NCBI GenBank assembly: GCA_017307865.1
Contig: JAFKGE010000016.1
Coordinates: 158,633 to 222,632, forward strand
Length of the DNA: 64,000 bases
From: Burkholderiales bacterium
GTDB taxonomy: Bacteria > Pseudomonadota > Gammaproteobacteria > Burkholderiales > Burkholderiaceae_C
Reading direction: 5' to 3'
The notes under the pieces are model-generated. The model ran no database searches. It worked only from the letters and a program-made list of their open reading frames with translations, and was not told where the DNA came from. Position 1 is the first letter of the stretch, and each line of letters opens with the position of its first letter. This document shows, in pieces, positions 8,137-15,758 of this stretch. Made by a program: the position numbers and the translations under genes.

Positions 8137-8777
8137 CCGGCGCGGACCGCGCGGTCCACCATCAGCAGGCCGGCGCCCATGGCCATCAGCACGCCGCCGA
8201 ACACACGGTTTTGCGCGCGCCGCGCCCGCACCGAGCGCAGCCCCGCGCTCAGGCCGGCGGCCAGCGCCGCGTAGCCATGCATCACCACCAGGTCGGTCGC
8301 CACCGTGGTGGCCAGCAGAATCAGCAACTGCAGGGCCAGCGGCCGGTGCGGGTCGATGAACTGCGGCAGCACCGCGACCATGAACACGATGCCCTTGGGG
8401 TTGGTGGCGTTGGTGAGCATGCCCTGCACCAGGCGCTGGCGCACGCTCAGTGGCGCCGCGCGCGCGACGTCGGCCTGGCCCGCCGGCCCCGTCACCGGCG
8501 CGCGCCACTGGCGCCAGCCCAGCCACAGCAGATAGCCCGCGCCCAGCACCTTGACCACCATGAAGGCCGCCGCCGAGGTGAGCAGCAGCGCGCCCACGCC
8601 GGCCCCCGCCACCAGCAGGATGATGGTGAGGCCGATCTGCAGCCCGACGATGGTGGCCGTGGTCTGGCGCACGCCGTAGGTCAGGCCGTGGCTCATGCTC
8701 AGCACCGCGCCCGAGCCGGGCGACAGGGCGATCACCCAGGCGGCCACGAAGTAGGCCAGCCAGACATGCAGGTCCAT
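8133..8777 (-). CDS. LysE family translocator
   Basis: A 214-residue integral membrane exporter of the LysE/RhtB family, which exports amino acids or their derivatives. The N-terminus WVIALSPGSGAVLSMSHGLTYG carries the family PGP-like motif (here SPGSG), and GMLTNATNPKGIVFMVAVLP is the second conserved block. About six hydrophobic segments are visible. ATG 8777 is chosen. The start is 5 bp after the HMG-CoA lyase stop, so it probably belongs to the same transcript; export of a leucine-related compound would be speculation. Confidence 0.88.
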   Translation of the reverse strand: MDLHVWLAYFVAAWVIALSPGSGAVLSMSHGLTYGVRQTTATIVGLQIGLTIILLVAGAGVGALLLTSAAAFMVVKVLGAGYLLWLGWRQWRAPVTGPAGQADVARAAPLSVRQRLVQGMLTNATNPKGIVFMVAVLPQFIDPHRPLALQLLILLATTVATDLVVMHGYAALAAGLSAGLRSVRARRAQNRVFGGVLMAMGAGLLMVDRAVRAG

Positions 8778-8782
8778 GCCGC

Positions 8783-9691
8783 TCACCCCGCCCGCTTGTT
8801 GAGGATGGCCACGGCCACGCGCGACTGGGGTTTGCGCCCCAGCACGCCGCTGATGTAGGCACCGGCATCCACCAGTTTGTCCAGGTCGATGCCGGTGTCG
8901 ATGCCCATGCCGTGCAGCAGGTAGACCAAGTCTTCGCTGGCCACGTTGCCAGTGGCGCCCTTGGCGTAGGGGCAGCCGCCCAGGCCAGCCACGGAGGACT
9001 GGAAGTTCCACACCCCCAACTCAAGCGCCGCCAGCGTGTTGGCCAGCGCCTGGCCGTAGGTGTCGTGAAAGTGGCCGCTCACGTGGGCTATGTCGTAGTG
9101 CGTGAGCGCCGCCTCGATCGCGCCTTGGATCTTGCGCGGCGTGCCAACGCCGATGGTGTCGGCCACGTCCACGCGATCGACGCCGATGCCCTTCATCAGG
9201 CCGGCCAGGTAGGCCACGCGCTCGGGCGCGATGTCGCCCTCGTAGGGGCAGCCCACCGAGCAGCTCATCGAGCCGCGCACGGCCACGCCCTGGGCGTGCG
9301 CCGCCTGCACCACCGGGGCAAAGCGCTCGATGCTCTCGGCAATGGAGCAGTTGATGTTCTTCTGGCTGAAGGCTTCGCTGGCGGCGCCGAAGACGCAGAT
9401 TTCATCGGGCCGATCGCGCAGCGCCGCCTCCAGCCCCTTCATGTTGGGCGTCAGCACCGAGTAGCGCACGCGCGCATCGCGCCGGATGCCGCTCATCACC
9501 TCGTGGTTGTCGGCCATCTGCGGCACCCACTTGGGACTGACGTAGCTGGTGACCTCGATCTCGCGCAGGCCGGCGGCCTGCAGGCGCGCCACCAGCTCGA
9601 TCTTGGCGGCGGCCGGCACCGGCTGCTTCTCGTTTTGCAGCCCGTCGCGCGGGCCGACGTCGATGAGATGGACTTGAGTGGGAAGGGACAT
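8783..9691 (-). CDS. liuE: Hydroxymethylglutaryl-CoA lyase
   Basis: A 302-residue TIM-barrel lyase that splits 3-hydroxy-3-methylglutaryl-CoA into acetyl-CoA and acetoacetate, the last step of leucine catabolism. Landmarks are VGPRDGLQNE near the N-terminus (catalytic Arg/Asp), SMSCSVGCPYEGDIAPERV, the metal-binding HVSGHFHDTYGQA, and the signature GLGGCPYAKGATGNVASEDL with the active cysteine. ATG 9691 (MSLPTQVHLIDVGPRDG) is chosen over upstream in-frame codons. The methylcrotonyl-CoA carboxylase and methylglutaconyl-CoA hydratase genes upstream make the pathway assignment firm. Confidence 0.93.
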   Translation of the reverse strand: MSLPTQVHLIDVGPRDGLQNEKQPVPAAAKIELVARLQAAGLREIEVTSYVSPKWVPQMADNHEVMSGIRRDARVRYSVLTPNMKGLEAALRDRPDEICVFGAASEAFSQKNINCSIAESIERFAPVVQAAHAQGVAVRGSMSCSVGCPYEGDIAPERVAYLAGLMKGIGVDRVDVADTIGVGTPRKIQGAIEAALTHYDIAHVSGHFHDTYGQALANTLAALELGVWNFQSSVAGLGGCPYAKGATGNVASEDLVYLLHGMGIDTGIDLDKLVDAGAYISGVLGRKPQSRVAVAILNKRAG

Positions 9692-9748
9692 GGCGCTCGG
9701 TACAGAGGGACTTTGGCAGTTTAATCGGCACACGGCTTGCCTGCTGGC

Positions 9749-10675
9749 TCAATAGCCGCGCGCGCGGTCGACCAAACCCGGCAGCGCCTCGCCGCGCTGC
9801 CCCGCCTGCACGGCCTGCGCAATCTGGGCCACGGCCTCGCGGCGCAAGGTCATGGCCGAGATGTGCGGCGTGAGCGTGACCCTGGGGTGCGACCACAGCC
9901 AGTGGCCGGCGGGCAGCGGCTCCTGCGCCATCACGTCGAGCACGGCGGCGGCCAGGTGACCGTCGTCCAGCACGGCACGCAGGTCGTCCTCGACCACCAG
10001 CGCGCCGCGCGCGATGTTGATCAGGCAGCCCCCGGGCTGCAGGCGCCGCAGGCGCGCGCGGTCGACGAGGCCGCGCGTGGTCGGCGTCAGCGGCAGCAGG
10101 CACACCAGCACGCGGCTGGCGGCCAGGAAGGCGTCCAGCTCGCCCGCGCCGGCGAAGCAGCGCACGCCCGCCACCGCGCGCGGCGTACGGCTCCAGCCCA
10201 GCACCGGAAAGTCGAACGCCTGCACCGCCTGCGCCACGCGCGTGCCCAGCACGCCCAGGCCGAGGATGCCGACCGGATACGCGCTGCGCTCGCGCGCGGC
10301 GTGCGGCTGCCACAGGCCCTGCCGCTGTTGCGCGCGATAGACGCCGAGCTGACGAAAAAAATCGATCAGCGCGTGGCACACGTATTCGGCCATCTGCACC
10401 GCCATGCCGGCATCCTGCAGCCGCAGCACCTGCAGCGCGGGCGGCAGGCGCAGGGACAGCAGCTTGTCGACCCCGGCGCCCAGGTTGAACGCGACCTTCA
10501 GCTGCGGCTGTTCGTCGAACAACTGCTGCGGCGGGTTCCACACCAGCGCCCAGTCGTATTCGGCGGCCATGCCCGGCTGCCAGGGGTCGATGGGCACAGC
10601 GGGCAGCGCGGCCTGCAGCTCGCGCTGCCAGGCCGAGCCGGGCCGCTCGGCGCGGTTGCACAGCAAAATTTTCAC
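9749..10675 (-). CDS. 2-hydroxyacid dehydrogenase, glyoxylate/hydroxypyruvate reductase A-like
   Basis: A 308-residue NAD(P)H-dependent D-2-hydroxyacid dehydrogenase close to GhrA. It shows the Rossmann motif GILGLGVLGTRVAQ, the substrate-site region NLGAGVDKLL, INIARGALVVEDDL with the catalytic arginine, and HPRVTLTPHISAMT with the catalytic histidine. The start is a GTG at 10675 (VKILLCNRAERPG) that overlaps the biotin carboxylase stop as GTGA, so it is translationally coupled to the upstream carboxylase gene. A link to leucine breakdown is not obvious. Confidence 0.88.
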   Translation of the reverse strand: MKILLCNRAERPGSAWQRELQAALPAVPIDPWQPGMAAEYDWALVWNPPQQLFDEQPQLKVAFNLGAGVDKLLSLRLPPALQVLRLQDAGMAVQMAEYVCHALIDFFRQLGVYRAQQRQGLWQPHAARERSAYPVGILGLGVLGTRVAQAVQAFDFPVLGWSRTPRAVAGVRCFAGAGELDAFLAASRVLVCLLPLTPTTRGLVDRARLRRLQPGGCLINIARGALVVEDDLRAVLDDGHLAAAVLDVMAQEPLPAGHWLWSHPRVTLTPHISAMTLRREAVAQIAQAVQAGQRGEALPGLVDRARGY

Positions 10676-12693
10676 GCACCGGACTCCAGGCGCAGCAGCT
10701 CGGCGCCCTCGGGCACCTGGTCGCCCGGCGCGTACAGCACCTCGCCCACCACGCCGTCCTGCGGCGCGGCAATGGTGTGCTCCATCTTCATGGCCTCCAT
10801 CACCGCCAGTGGCTGGCCCTTGCGGACGGTGTCGCCGGCCTTGACGGCGATGCTGACCACCTTGCCCGGCATGGGCGCGGTCAGGCGTCCGCCCTCGCCC
10901 GCGCCTTCGCCGGCGCTGGCCAGCGGGTCGAGCTCGGCGATCTGCGTGGCGCCGGCATCGCCGAAGATGTGCAGCACCTCGCCCAGCCGGTACACGCGCA
11001 GCACCTGGCGGCGGCCGCCGTAGCGCAGGTCGATCGGTGCGTCGGCGCCCAGGCCCTGCGGCGTGAAGTCGAGCGCCGCCGCGGGCGCATCGCCCACCTG
11101 CAGGCTCAGGCCGTCGTCCAGATAGCGCAGCTTGGCCACCACGTCCTGGCCCTGATAGTCGTAGTCGATGCGGCGCGAGGCCACGCCGTGCGAGCGAAAA
11201 CCGTCGCGGCGCGAGAAGGGGTCGCTGGTCTGGCTGGCGCGCTCGCCCAGCACCGAGTGCGCGGCGGCGGCGGCCACGGCCAGCTCGGCGCCCAGCGGGT
11301 CCTGGTGGAACAGCCGCGCCTGCTCGCGCTGGATCAGCGCGGTGTCGAGCTGGGCCTGGCTGAAGGCCGGCGTGGCCAGCACCCGGCGCAGAAACTGCAC
11401 ATTGGTCTGCACGCCGACGATGTGCGTTTGCGCCAACGCGGCGTCCAGCAGGCCCAGCGCCTGCTCGCGCGTGTCGCCGTGCACGATCAGCTTGGCGATC
11501 ATCGAGTCGTAGAACGGGCTGATGGCGTCGCCCTCGCGCACGCCGTCGTCCATGCGCGTGGCGCCGATGGCGAAGGCGCTGTGCGGCGGCTTGCGGTACA
11601 CATGCAGGGTGCCGGTGGCGGGCAGGAAGTCCTTGTCGGGGTTCTCGGCGCAGATGCGCGCCTCGATGGCGTGGCCGTGGATGCGCAGCTCGTCCTGCGT
11701 CAAGGGCAGTGGCTGGCCGGCGGCCACGCGCAGCTGCCATTCGACCAGGTCTTGCCCGCTGATGGCCTCGGTGACTGGATGCTCGACCTGCAGCCGCGTG
11801 TTCATCTCCATGAAGTAGAACCTGATCTGCTCGGGGTGCGCGTAGCCGCCGGGCTGCTCGGCAATGAACTCGACCGTGCCGGCGCCGACGTAGCCGACGG
11901 CGCGCGCAGCGGCCACCGCGGCCTCGCCCATCTGCTGGCGCAGCGCCGGCGTCATGCCGGGCGCGGGTGCTTCTTCCAGCACCTTCTGGTGGCGGCGCTG
12001 CACCGAGCAGTCGCGCTCGAACAGGTAGACGTAGTTGCCGTGGCGGTCGCCGAAGATCTGGATCTCGATGTGGCGCGGGCGCTGCACGTATTTTTCGACC
12101 AGCACGGCGTCGTTGCCGAAGCTGTTGGCCGCCTCGCGCTGGCAGGACGCGAGCGCGGCGGCGAAGTCCTCGCTTTGGTTCACCTCGCGCATGCCCTTGC
12201 CGCCGCCGCCCGCGCTGGCCTTGATCAGCACCGGGTAGCCGATGCGGTCGGCCTCGCGCTGCAGCAGCGCCGGGTCCTGGTCCTCGCCCTGGTAGCCGGG
12301 CACCAGCGGCACGCCGGCCTTGGCCATCAGGCGCTTGGACTCGGCCTTCAGGCCCATGGCCAGGATGGCGCCGGCGGGCGGGCCGATGAACACCAGGCCG
12401 GCGTCGGCGCAGGCCTGGGCGAAGTGCTCGTTCTCGCTCAGAAAGCCGTAGCCCGGATGGATGGCCTGCGCGCCCGTCGTCTTGGCGGCGTCGATGATGC
12501 GCTGCCACTGCAGATAGCTGTCCTTGGGCGCGCTGCCGCCGATGTGCACGGCCTCGTCGCAGGCCATGACGTGCTTGGCGTGGGCGTCGGCGTCGGAATA
12601 GACGGCGACGGTGCGCACGCCCAGGCGCCGCGCCGTGGCGGCGACGCGGCAGGCGATTTCGCCGCGGTTGGCGATCAGTATTTTTTTAAACAT
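10672..12693 (-). CDS. liuD: Methylcrotonyl-CoA carboxylase, biotin-carboxylase/biotin-carrier subunit
   Basis: A 673-residue alpha subunit of an acyl-CoA carboxylase. The biotin carboxylase domain spans roughly residues 1-450 (N-terminal FKKILIANRGEIACRV, ATP-grasp SAGGGGKGMREV, EFIAEQPGG, catalytic QVEHPVTEAISG). A linker domain follows, and the biotinyl domain at the end has the biotinylated lysine K636 in MEAMKMEH. Neighbouring liuB, liuC and liuE genes point to methylcrotonyl-CoA as substrate, although acetyl-, propionyl- and geranyl-CoA carboxylases share this architecture. ATG 12693 is the start. A 38-codon frame that copies this gene's N-terminus lies just upstream and overlaps it. 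Confidence 0.92.
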   Translation of the reverse strand: MFKKILIANRGEIACRVAATARRLGVRTVAVYSDADAHAKHVMACDEAVHIGGSAPKDSYLQWQRIIDAAKTTGAQAIHPGYGFLSENEHFAQACADAGLVFIGPPAGAILAMGLKAESKRLMAKAGVPLVPGYQGEDQDPALLQREADRIGYPVLIKASAGGGGKGMREVNQSEDFAAALASCQREAANSFGNDAVLVEKYVQRPRHIEIQIFGDRHGNYVYLFERDCSVQRRHQKVLEEAPAPGMTPALRQQMGEAAVAAARAVGYVGAGTVEFIAEQPGGYAHPEQIRFYFMEMNTRLQVEHPVTEAISGQDLVEWQLRVAAGQPLPLTQDELRIHGHAIEARICAENPDKDFLPATGTLHVYRKPPHSAFAIGATRMDDGVREGDAISPFYDSMIAKLIVHGDTREQALGLLDAALAQTHIVGVQTNVQFLRRVLATPAFSQAQLDTALIQREQARLFHQDPLGAELAVAAAAAHSVLGERASQTSDPFSRRDGFRSHGVASRRIDYDYQGQDVVAKLRYLDDGLSLQVGDAPAAALDFTPQGLGADAPIDLRYGGRRQVLRVYRLGEVLHIFGDAGATQIAELDPLASAGEGAGEGGRLTAPMPGKVVSIAVKAGDTVRKGQPLAVMEAMKMEHTIAAPQDGVVGEVLYAPGDQVPEGAELLRLESGA

Positions 12694-12802
12694 GGCGCCC
12701 TCCGCGGCTCATCGCCTGCCGCACGCTGCGCGTGCCAGGCAATTTGGCTAGCCCGCGCTGCGCGCGAACGCCGCGATTGGCAATCAGGATCTTGGTGAAC
12801 AT
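12686..12802 (-). pseudogene. 38-codon ORF duplicating the biotin carboxylase N-terminus
   Basis: Starting at ATG 12802, the frame reads MFTKILIANRG, nearly the same as liuD's MFKKILIANRG, and then diverges to an Arg-rich tail ending in a TAA that overlaps the liuD start region. At the DNA level the match covers about 30 bp around the start codon; a weaker match (CGCCTGCCGCACGC against CGCCTGCCGCGTCG) lies further in. It looks like the remnant of a partial duplication or a relic of an earlier liuD 5' end. It could also act as a leader ORF. It is in a different frame from liuD. Confidence 0.6.
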
Positions 12803-12821
12803 GGTCTCGACCTCGTGAGCG

Positions 12822-13574
12822 TCAGGGCACGCCTTGCGGCGCGGGCGGCGAGCGGCCCAGGAAAGCCCCGAGCTTGCGCAGCACCAACTTGAAAAACTTG
12901 AACAGCAGCACCAGCAGCAGCGCCGACAGCACCAGCATCACCGCCAGCGCCACGCCGAACAGCAGCGGGTGCTGCGTGGCCAGCCACACCACGGCCACCG
13001 ACAGGCCGTCCTCGAACAGCGACGCCCCCCAGTTGCTGAACGGCTCCGGGCTGGTGTTGATGGCCGCGCGCGTGGTGGCCTTGGTGGCGAAGGCCGTGGC
13101 CGCCAGCGAGCCGCCCAGCAGGCCCGCGACCAGCCCCATGGTGCCCGAGTCGGCGCCGAACACGCCGGCCGCCAGCAGCGCGCCGGCGGGAATGCGGATG
13201 ACGCTGTGCACCGTGTCCCACAGGCTGTCGACCCAGGGGATCTTGTCGGCAAAAAACTCCACCAGCATCATGAAGCCGCTGGCGGTCAGCACCGCCGGGT
13301 GCGCCAGCACGTGCAGGCCCGGCGGCAGCGCGATCCAGCCGGCCGCGCCCAGGGCGCCGGTCAAAAAGACGACGGCGTACAGCCGGAAACCGCTGGCCCA
13401 GCCCAGCGCCGCGGCCAGTGCCACCAGGCTGGGCATGTCCATCCTGGCCGTCGCCTGGCTGACGGCATCGCCCACCTGGCCGGCGGCGCTGCCGACGGCC
13501 GCGGCGGTGCCGGCGTCGGGACCGAAGCCGATGCCGTGCAACCACTGGACGAAGGTCTGGACGAGTTCCTGCAT
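12822..13574 (-). CDS. DUF4126 family membrane protein
   Basis: A 250-residue protein with several hydrophobic segments: a central GWASGFRLYAVVFLTGALG, glycine/alanine-rich helices near VFGADSGTMGLVAGLLGG, and a C-terminal LLFGVALAVMLVLSALLLVLL stretch followed by a basic tail. This pattern fits DUF4126, a membrane family of unknown function. ATG 13574 (MQELVQTFVQWLHG) is chosen because the frame upstream lacks a good start codon. It stands between liuC and liuD on the same strand, so it is probably in the operon, but no metabolic role can be read. Confidence 0.75.
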   Translation of the reverse strand: MQELVQTFVQWLHGIGFGPDAGTAAAVGSAAGQVGDAVSQATARMDMPSLVALAAALGWASGFRLYAVVFLTGALGAAGWIALPPGLHVLAHPAVLTASGFMMLVEFFADKIPWVDSLWDTVHSVIRIPAGALLAAGVFGADSGTMGLVAGLLGGSLAATAFATKATTRAAINTSPEPFSNWGASLFEDGLSVAVVWLATQHPLLFGVALAVMLVLSALLLVLLFKFFKLVLRKLGAFLGRSPPAPQGVP

Positions 13575-13624
13575 GGACGTGCCTCGTGGGGTCAATCAGT
13601 CCCGACGTACCTTGGTTCGCTCGA

Positions 13625-13692
13625 TTACTATCATATCGATAGCTGTTCGCGCTTGATTCACCTGGGCTTGAGCAATAAAACGCTTGAAATTC
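13625..13692 (+). repeat. ATAGCTGC-type dispersed repeat, copy 4
   Basis: Reads ACTATCATATCGATAGCTG, then TTCGCGCTTGATTCACCTGGGC. It sits between the DUF4126 gene and the liuC stop codon, reaching the latter. Confidence 0.8.
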
Positions 13693-14479
13693 ATGATGAC
13701 TGCAACCATGCCGGCTTGCGCTTTTGCAGAAAGCTCTGCACGCCCTCCTTGCCTTCGTCGCTGGCGCGGATGTCGGCGATGCCCTCGACCGTGCGGTCGA
13801 TCAGCAGGCGGGTGATGTCGCGCCCGGCCACGTCCTGCACCAGGCGCTTAGCAGAGCGCACCGCACCCGGGCTGGCCGCGGTGAGGGCGCGCACGATCTC
13901 GCCGACCTGGTCGTCGAGCTGCTCGGCCGGCACCACCTCGTGCACGAAACCCATGCGCAGCGCCTCGGCGGCGCCGAAGCGCTCGGCCGTCAGGAACCAG
14001 CGGTGCGCCGCGCGCGGCCCCATGGCGCGAATGACGTAGGGGCTGATGGTGGCCGGGATCAGGCCCAGCTTGACCTCGCTCAGACAGTAGTGCGCCGTGT
14101 CCACGCTGACGGCCACGTCGCAAGCCGCCACCAGGCCCATGCCGCCGGCGTACACGTCGCCCTGGATGCGCGCCACCGTGGGCTTGGGGCATTCATAAAG
14201 CGTGCGCAGCATGAAGGCCAGCTGGGCGGCATCCTGCAGGTTCTCCTCGCGGCTGTAGTCGGCCATGCGGCGCATCCAGTTCAGGTCGGCGCCGGCGCAA
14301 AAGGCCGGGCCCTCGGCGGCCAGCACGATGGCGCGCACGTCGGCGCGCTCGCCGAGCTGGACAAAGGTCTCGGACAGGCGAGCGATCACGGCGTCGTTGA
14401 AGGCGTTGCGCACTTCGGGGCGACTGAGCGTGACGGTGGCAACGTGGCTGTAGACGTCGATGCGGATGTCGGTGCTCAT
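13691..14479 (-). CDS. liuC: Enoyl-CoA hydratase family, probable methylglutaconyl-CoA hydratase
   Basis: A 262-residue crotonase-fold protein. It has the N-terminal VATVTLSRPEVRNAFND, the oxyanion-hole block LAAEGPAFCAGADLNWM, and the second block RIQGDVYAGGMGLVAACDVA. The catalytic glutamate region is SEVKLGLIPATISPYVI. ADLNWM is typical of methylglutaconyl-CoA hydratases, and placement between liuB and liuD supports that step of leucine breakdown. ATG 14479 overlaps the DinB gene's stop as ATGA. Confidence 0.88.
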   Translation of the reverse strand: MSTDIRIDVYSHVATVTLSRPEVRNAFNDAVIARLSETFVQLGERADVRAIVLAAEGPAFCAGADLNWMRRMADYSREENLQDAAQLAFMLRTLYECPKPTVARIQGDVYAGGMGLVAACDVAVSVDTAHYCLSEVKLGLIPATISPYVIRAMGPRAAHRWFLTAERFGAAEALRMGFVHEVVPAEQLDDQVGEIVRALTAASPGAVRSAKRLVQDVAGRDITRLLIDRTVEGIADIRASDEGKEGVQSFLQKRKPAWLQSS

Positions 14480-14988
14480 GGCTTGGCTTGTTCCTGTTGC
14501 AGCATGTAGACCAGATCGAGTTCGGGGCAGGGGCGGCCGAGCGCGGTCAGCGCGGCGGTGATCTGGCCGCGGTGGTGGGTGCCGTGGTTGAACACATGGG
14601 CCAGGGTGGCGGCGAACGGCAGCGACACCGCAGTGCCGCGCATGGTGGTGTAGTCGAGCGTGCCATCCCAAGCGGTGGGCGCCAGGTCGGCGATCAGGGG
14701 CGCCCAGCGCTCGGCGCCTTCGCGCAGGCGCTGCGCCAGACGGTGACGATCCGTCTCCAACTCCGCGTCGAGCGCCACGCGTGGTGACGTCCCCTCGGCA
14801 AAGCGCACGAACCAAAGTTTGTGCTCGCCCACCAGCAAATGATTCAGCGTGCCGTGGATGCTCTTGAAGAACAGGCCCATGTCGCGTCGGTAGTCTTCGT
14901 CGCTGACCTGTGCCACCGCATCCAGCAACCGCGCGGTGGCCCACGCGTTGTAGCGCGCCAGGGTGCTGAAGTGATCGGTCCAGTTCAC
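14476..14988 (-). CDS. DinB family protein
   Basis: A 170-residue four-helix-bundle protein of the DinB/YfiT type. Family features are the N-terminal FSTLARYNAWATARLLDA and the three putative metal histidines: one in GTLNHLLVGE and two in FNHGTHHRGQITAALTALG. Most members have no known activity; some are thiol S-transferases. The start is inferred to be GTG 14988 (VNWTDHFSTL), immediately after the vapC stop. The frame continues open upstream but there it overlaps vapC in another frame. It may be translated from the vapBC or the liu transcript. Confidence 0.8.
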   Translation of the reverse strand: MNWTDHFSTLARYNAWATARLLDAVAQVSDEDYRRDMGLFFKSIHGTLNHLLVGEHKLWFVRFAEGTSPRVALDAELETDRHRLAQRLREGAERWAPLIADLAPTAWDGTLDYTTMRGTAVSLPFAATLAHVFNHGTHHRGQITAALTALGRPCPELDLVYMLQQEQAKP

Positions 14989-14989
14989 G

Positions 14990-15391
14990 TCAATGGCCCC
15001 AGACGCGCAGGCCCCGGTGCGCGGCCATGGCGTCGTAATCGCGGTCGCCGTGCAACAGCAGGTAGTCGCGGTCGATGCAGAAGGCGGCAATCATCACGTC
15101 GATGCTGCTGCGCACGGAGATGCCGCGCGCGCGCAGGTGACGATAGTGGTCGGCCGCGGCCAGAGCGATGTCCTCGCCGCCGCAGGGCTCGACGCTCAGC
15201 GTCAGCAGCAGCAGGCGCGCCTGGCGCATGGCGCGCTCATGGCGAAATCCGCGCAGCACTTCGTAGAGCACCAGGTCGGGCACGACCAGGCGCGTCTGGC
15301 CGTCCTGCAGCAGGCGATCGAGCTCGTCGCAGGCGGCGGTGGGCCGGTCGGCGAAGAAGTCGATCCAGACGCTGGAGTCAACGACCAGCAC
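14990..15391 (-). CDS. vapC: Type II toxin, PIN-domain ribonuclease VapC
   Basis: A 133-residue PIN-domain protein expected to be a Mg-dependent RNase toxin. The acidic site is visible: D5 in LVVDSSVWIDF, the glutamate in LYEVLRGFRHE, the aspartate in SSIDVMIAAFC, and a further one in HGDRDYDAMA. It overlaps the upstream vapB gene by 14 bp, the usual arrangement. The RNA target is unknown. The pair sits inside a catabolic cluster and interrupts liuB from liuC. Confidence 0.9.
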   Translation of the reverse strand: MLVVDSSVWIDFFADRPTAACDELDRLLQDGQTRLVVPDLVLYEVLRGFRHERAMRQARLLLLTLSVEPCGGEDIALAAADHYRHLRARGISVRSSIDVMIAAFCIDRDYLLLHGDRDYDAMAAHRGLRVWGH

Positions 15392-15719
15392 GACGGCGCT
15401 TCTCCTGTGTTGACTTCGCCGACGTTCTGGCTTGCGGTTTGGTACGTTCTACGCGGTAACCGGCCCGGCGTTCGTGCAGTTCCAGCGCGGCGGGCACGGG
15501 TGCGTCGTCGGATCCAGCCTCAGGATCCGGCTGCGTCCAGTCGATGGATTCGTCGCCTTCCCACTTCAGCTTGCCGCGCCACTTCAGGATTTCACGATAG
15601 GCGGCCTGCCGCGCCAACAAGCGCAAGCCGGCTTCCACTGTGTCCTTCTTGGTGGTGTACGGGCCCGCTTGCATGGCCTTGGTCAGCAAGTCGTCGTCGA
15701 TGTCAATGTTGGTTCGCAT
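15378..15719 (-). CDS. vapB: Type II antitoxin, VapB family, with long C-terminal tail
   Basis: A 113-residue antitoxin. Residues 1-55 (MRTNIDIDDDLLTKAMQAGP, then KKDTVEAGLRLLARQAAYREILKWRGKLKWEGD) match the ribbon-helix-helix VapB family, usually about 65-85 residues in total. The remaining tail is Pro/Ala/Arg-rich, ends in a strongly basic KSTQEKRRRAGR and overlaps vapC, so the protein is longer than usual. Self-repression through the AT-rich palindrome just upstream (15721-15740) is likely. Confidence 0.87.
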   Translation of the reverse strand: MRTNIDIDDDLLTKAMQAGPYTTKKDTVEAGLRLLARQAAYREILKWRGKLKWEGDESIDWTQPDPEAGSDDAPVPAALELHERRAGYRVERTKPQARTSAKSTQEKRRRAGR

Positions 15720-15720
15720 G

Positions 15721-15740
15721 ATGTGTATAAATTATCACAT
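15721..15740 (-). promoter_or_regulatory. Candidate vapBC operator/promoter
   Basis: ATGTGTATAAATTATCACAT is an imperfect palindrome with ATGTG/CACAT arms, and more ATGTG motifs follow at 15749-15776. It is strikingly AT-rich in a GC-rich region and directly precedes vapB. It contains TATAAATTAT, which could serve as a -10. No protein-binding evidence. Confidence 0.45.
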
Positions 15741-15758
15741 GAGCACACATTATGCACA

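Noticed and set aside
7630..9024. Apparent 464-residue protein spanning lyase, exporter and YbaK genes
   Set aside because: Only its last ~168 residues match a family; the rest is out-of-frame reading of LysE and HMG-CoA lyase genes.
9749..12508. Apparent 900-residue fusion of dehydrogenase with an upstream domain
   Set aside because: The upstream part is the liuD gene read in a wrong frame (Arg/Ala-rich, no domain); the dehydrogenase starts at the GTG at 10675.
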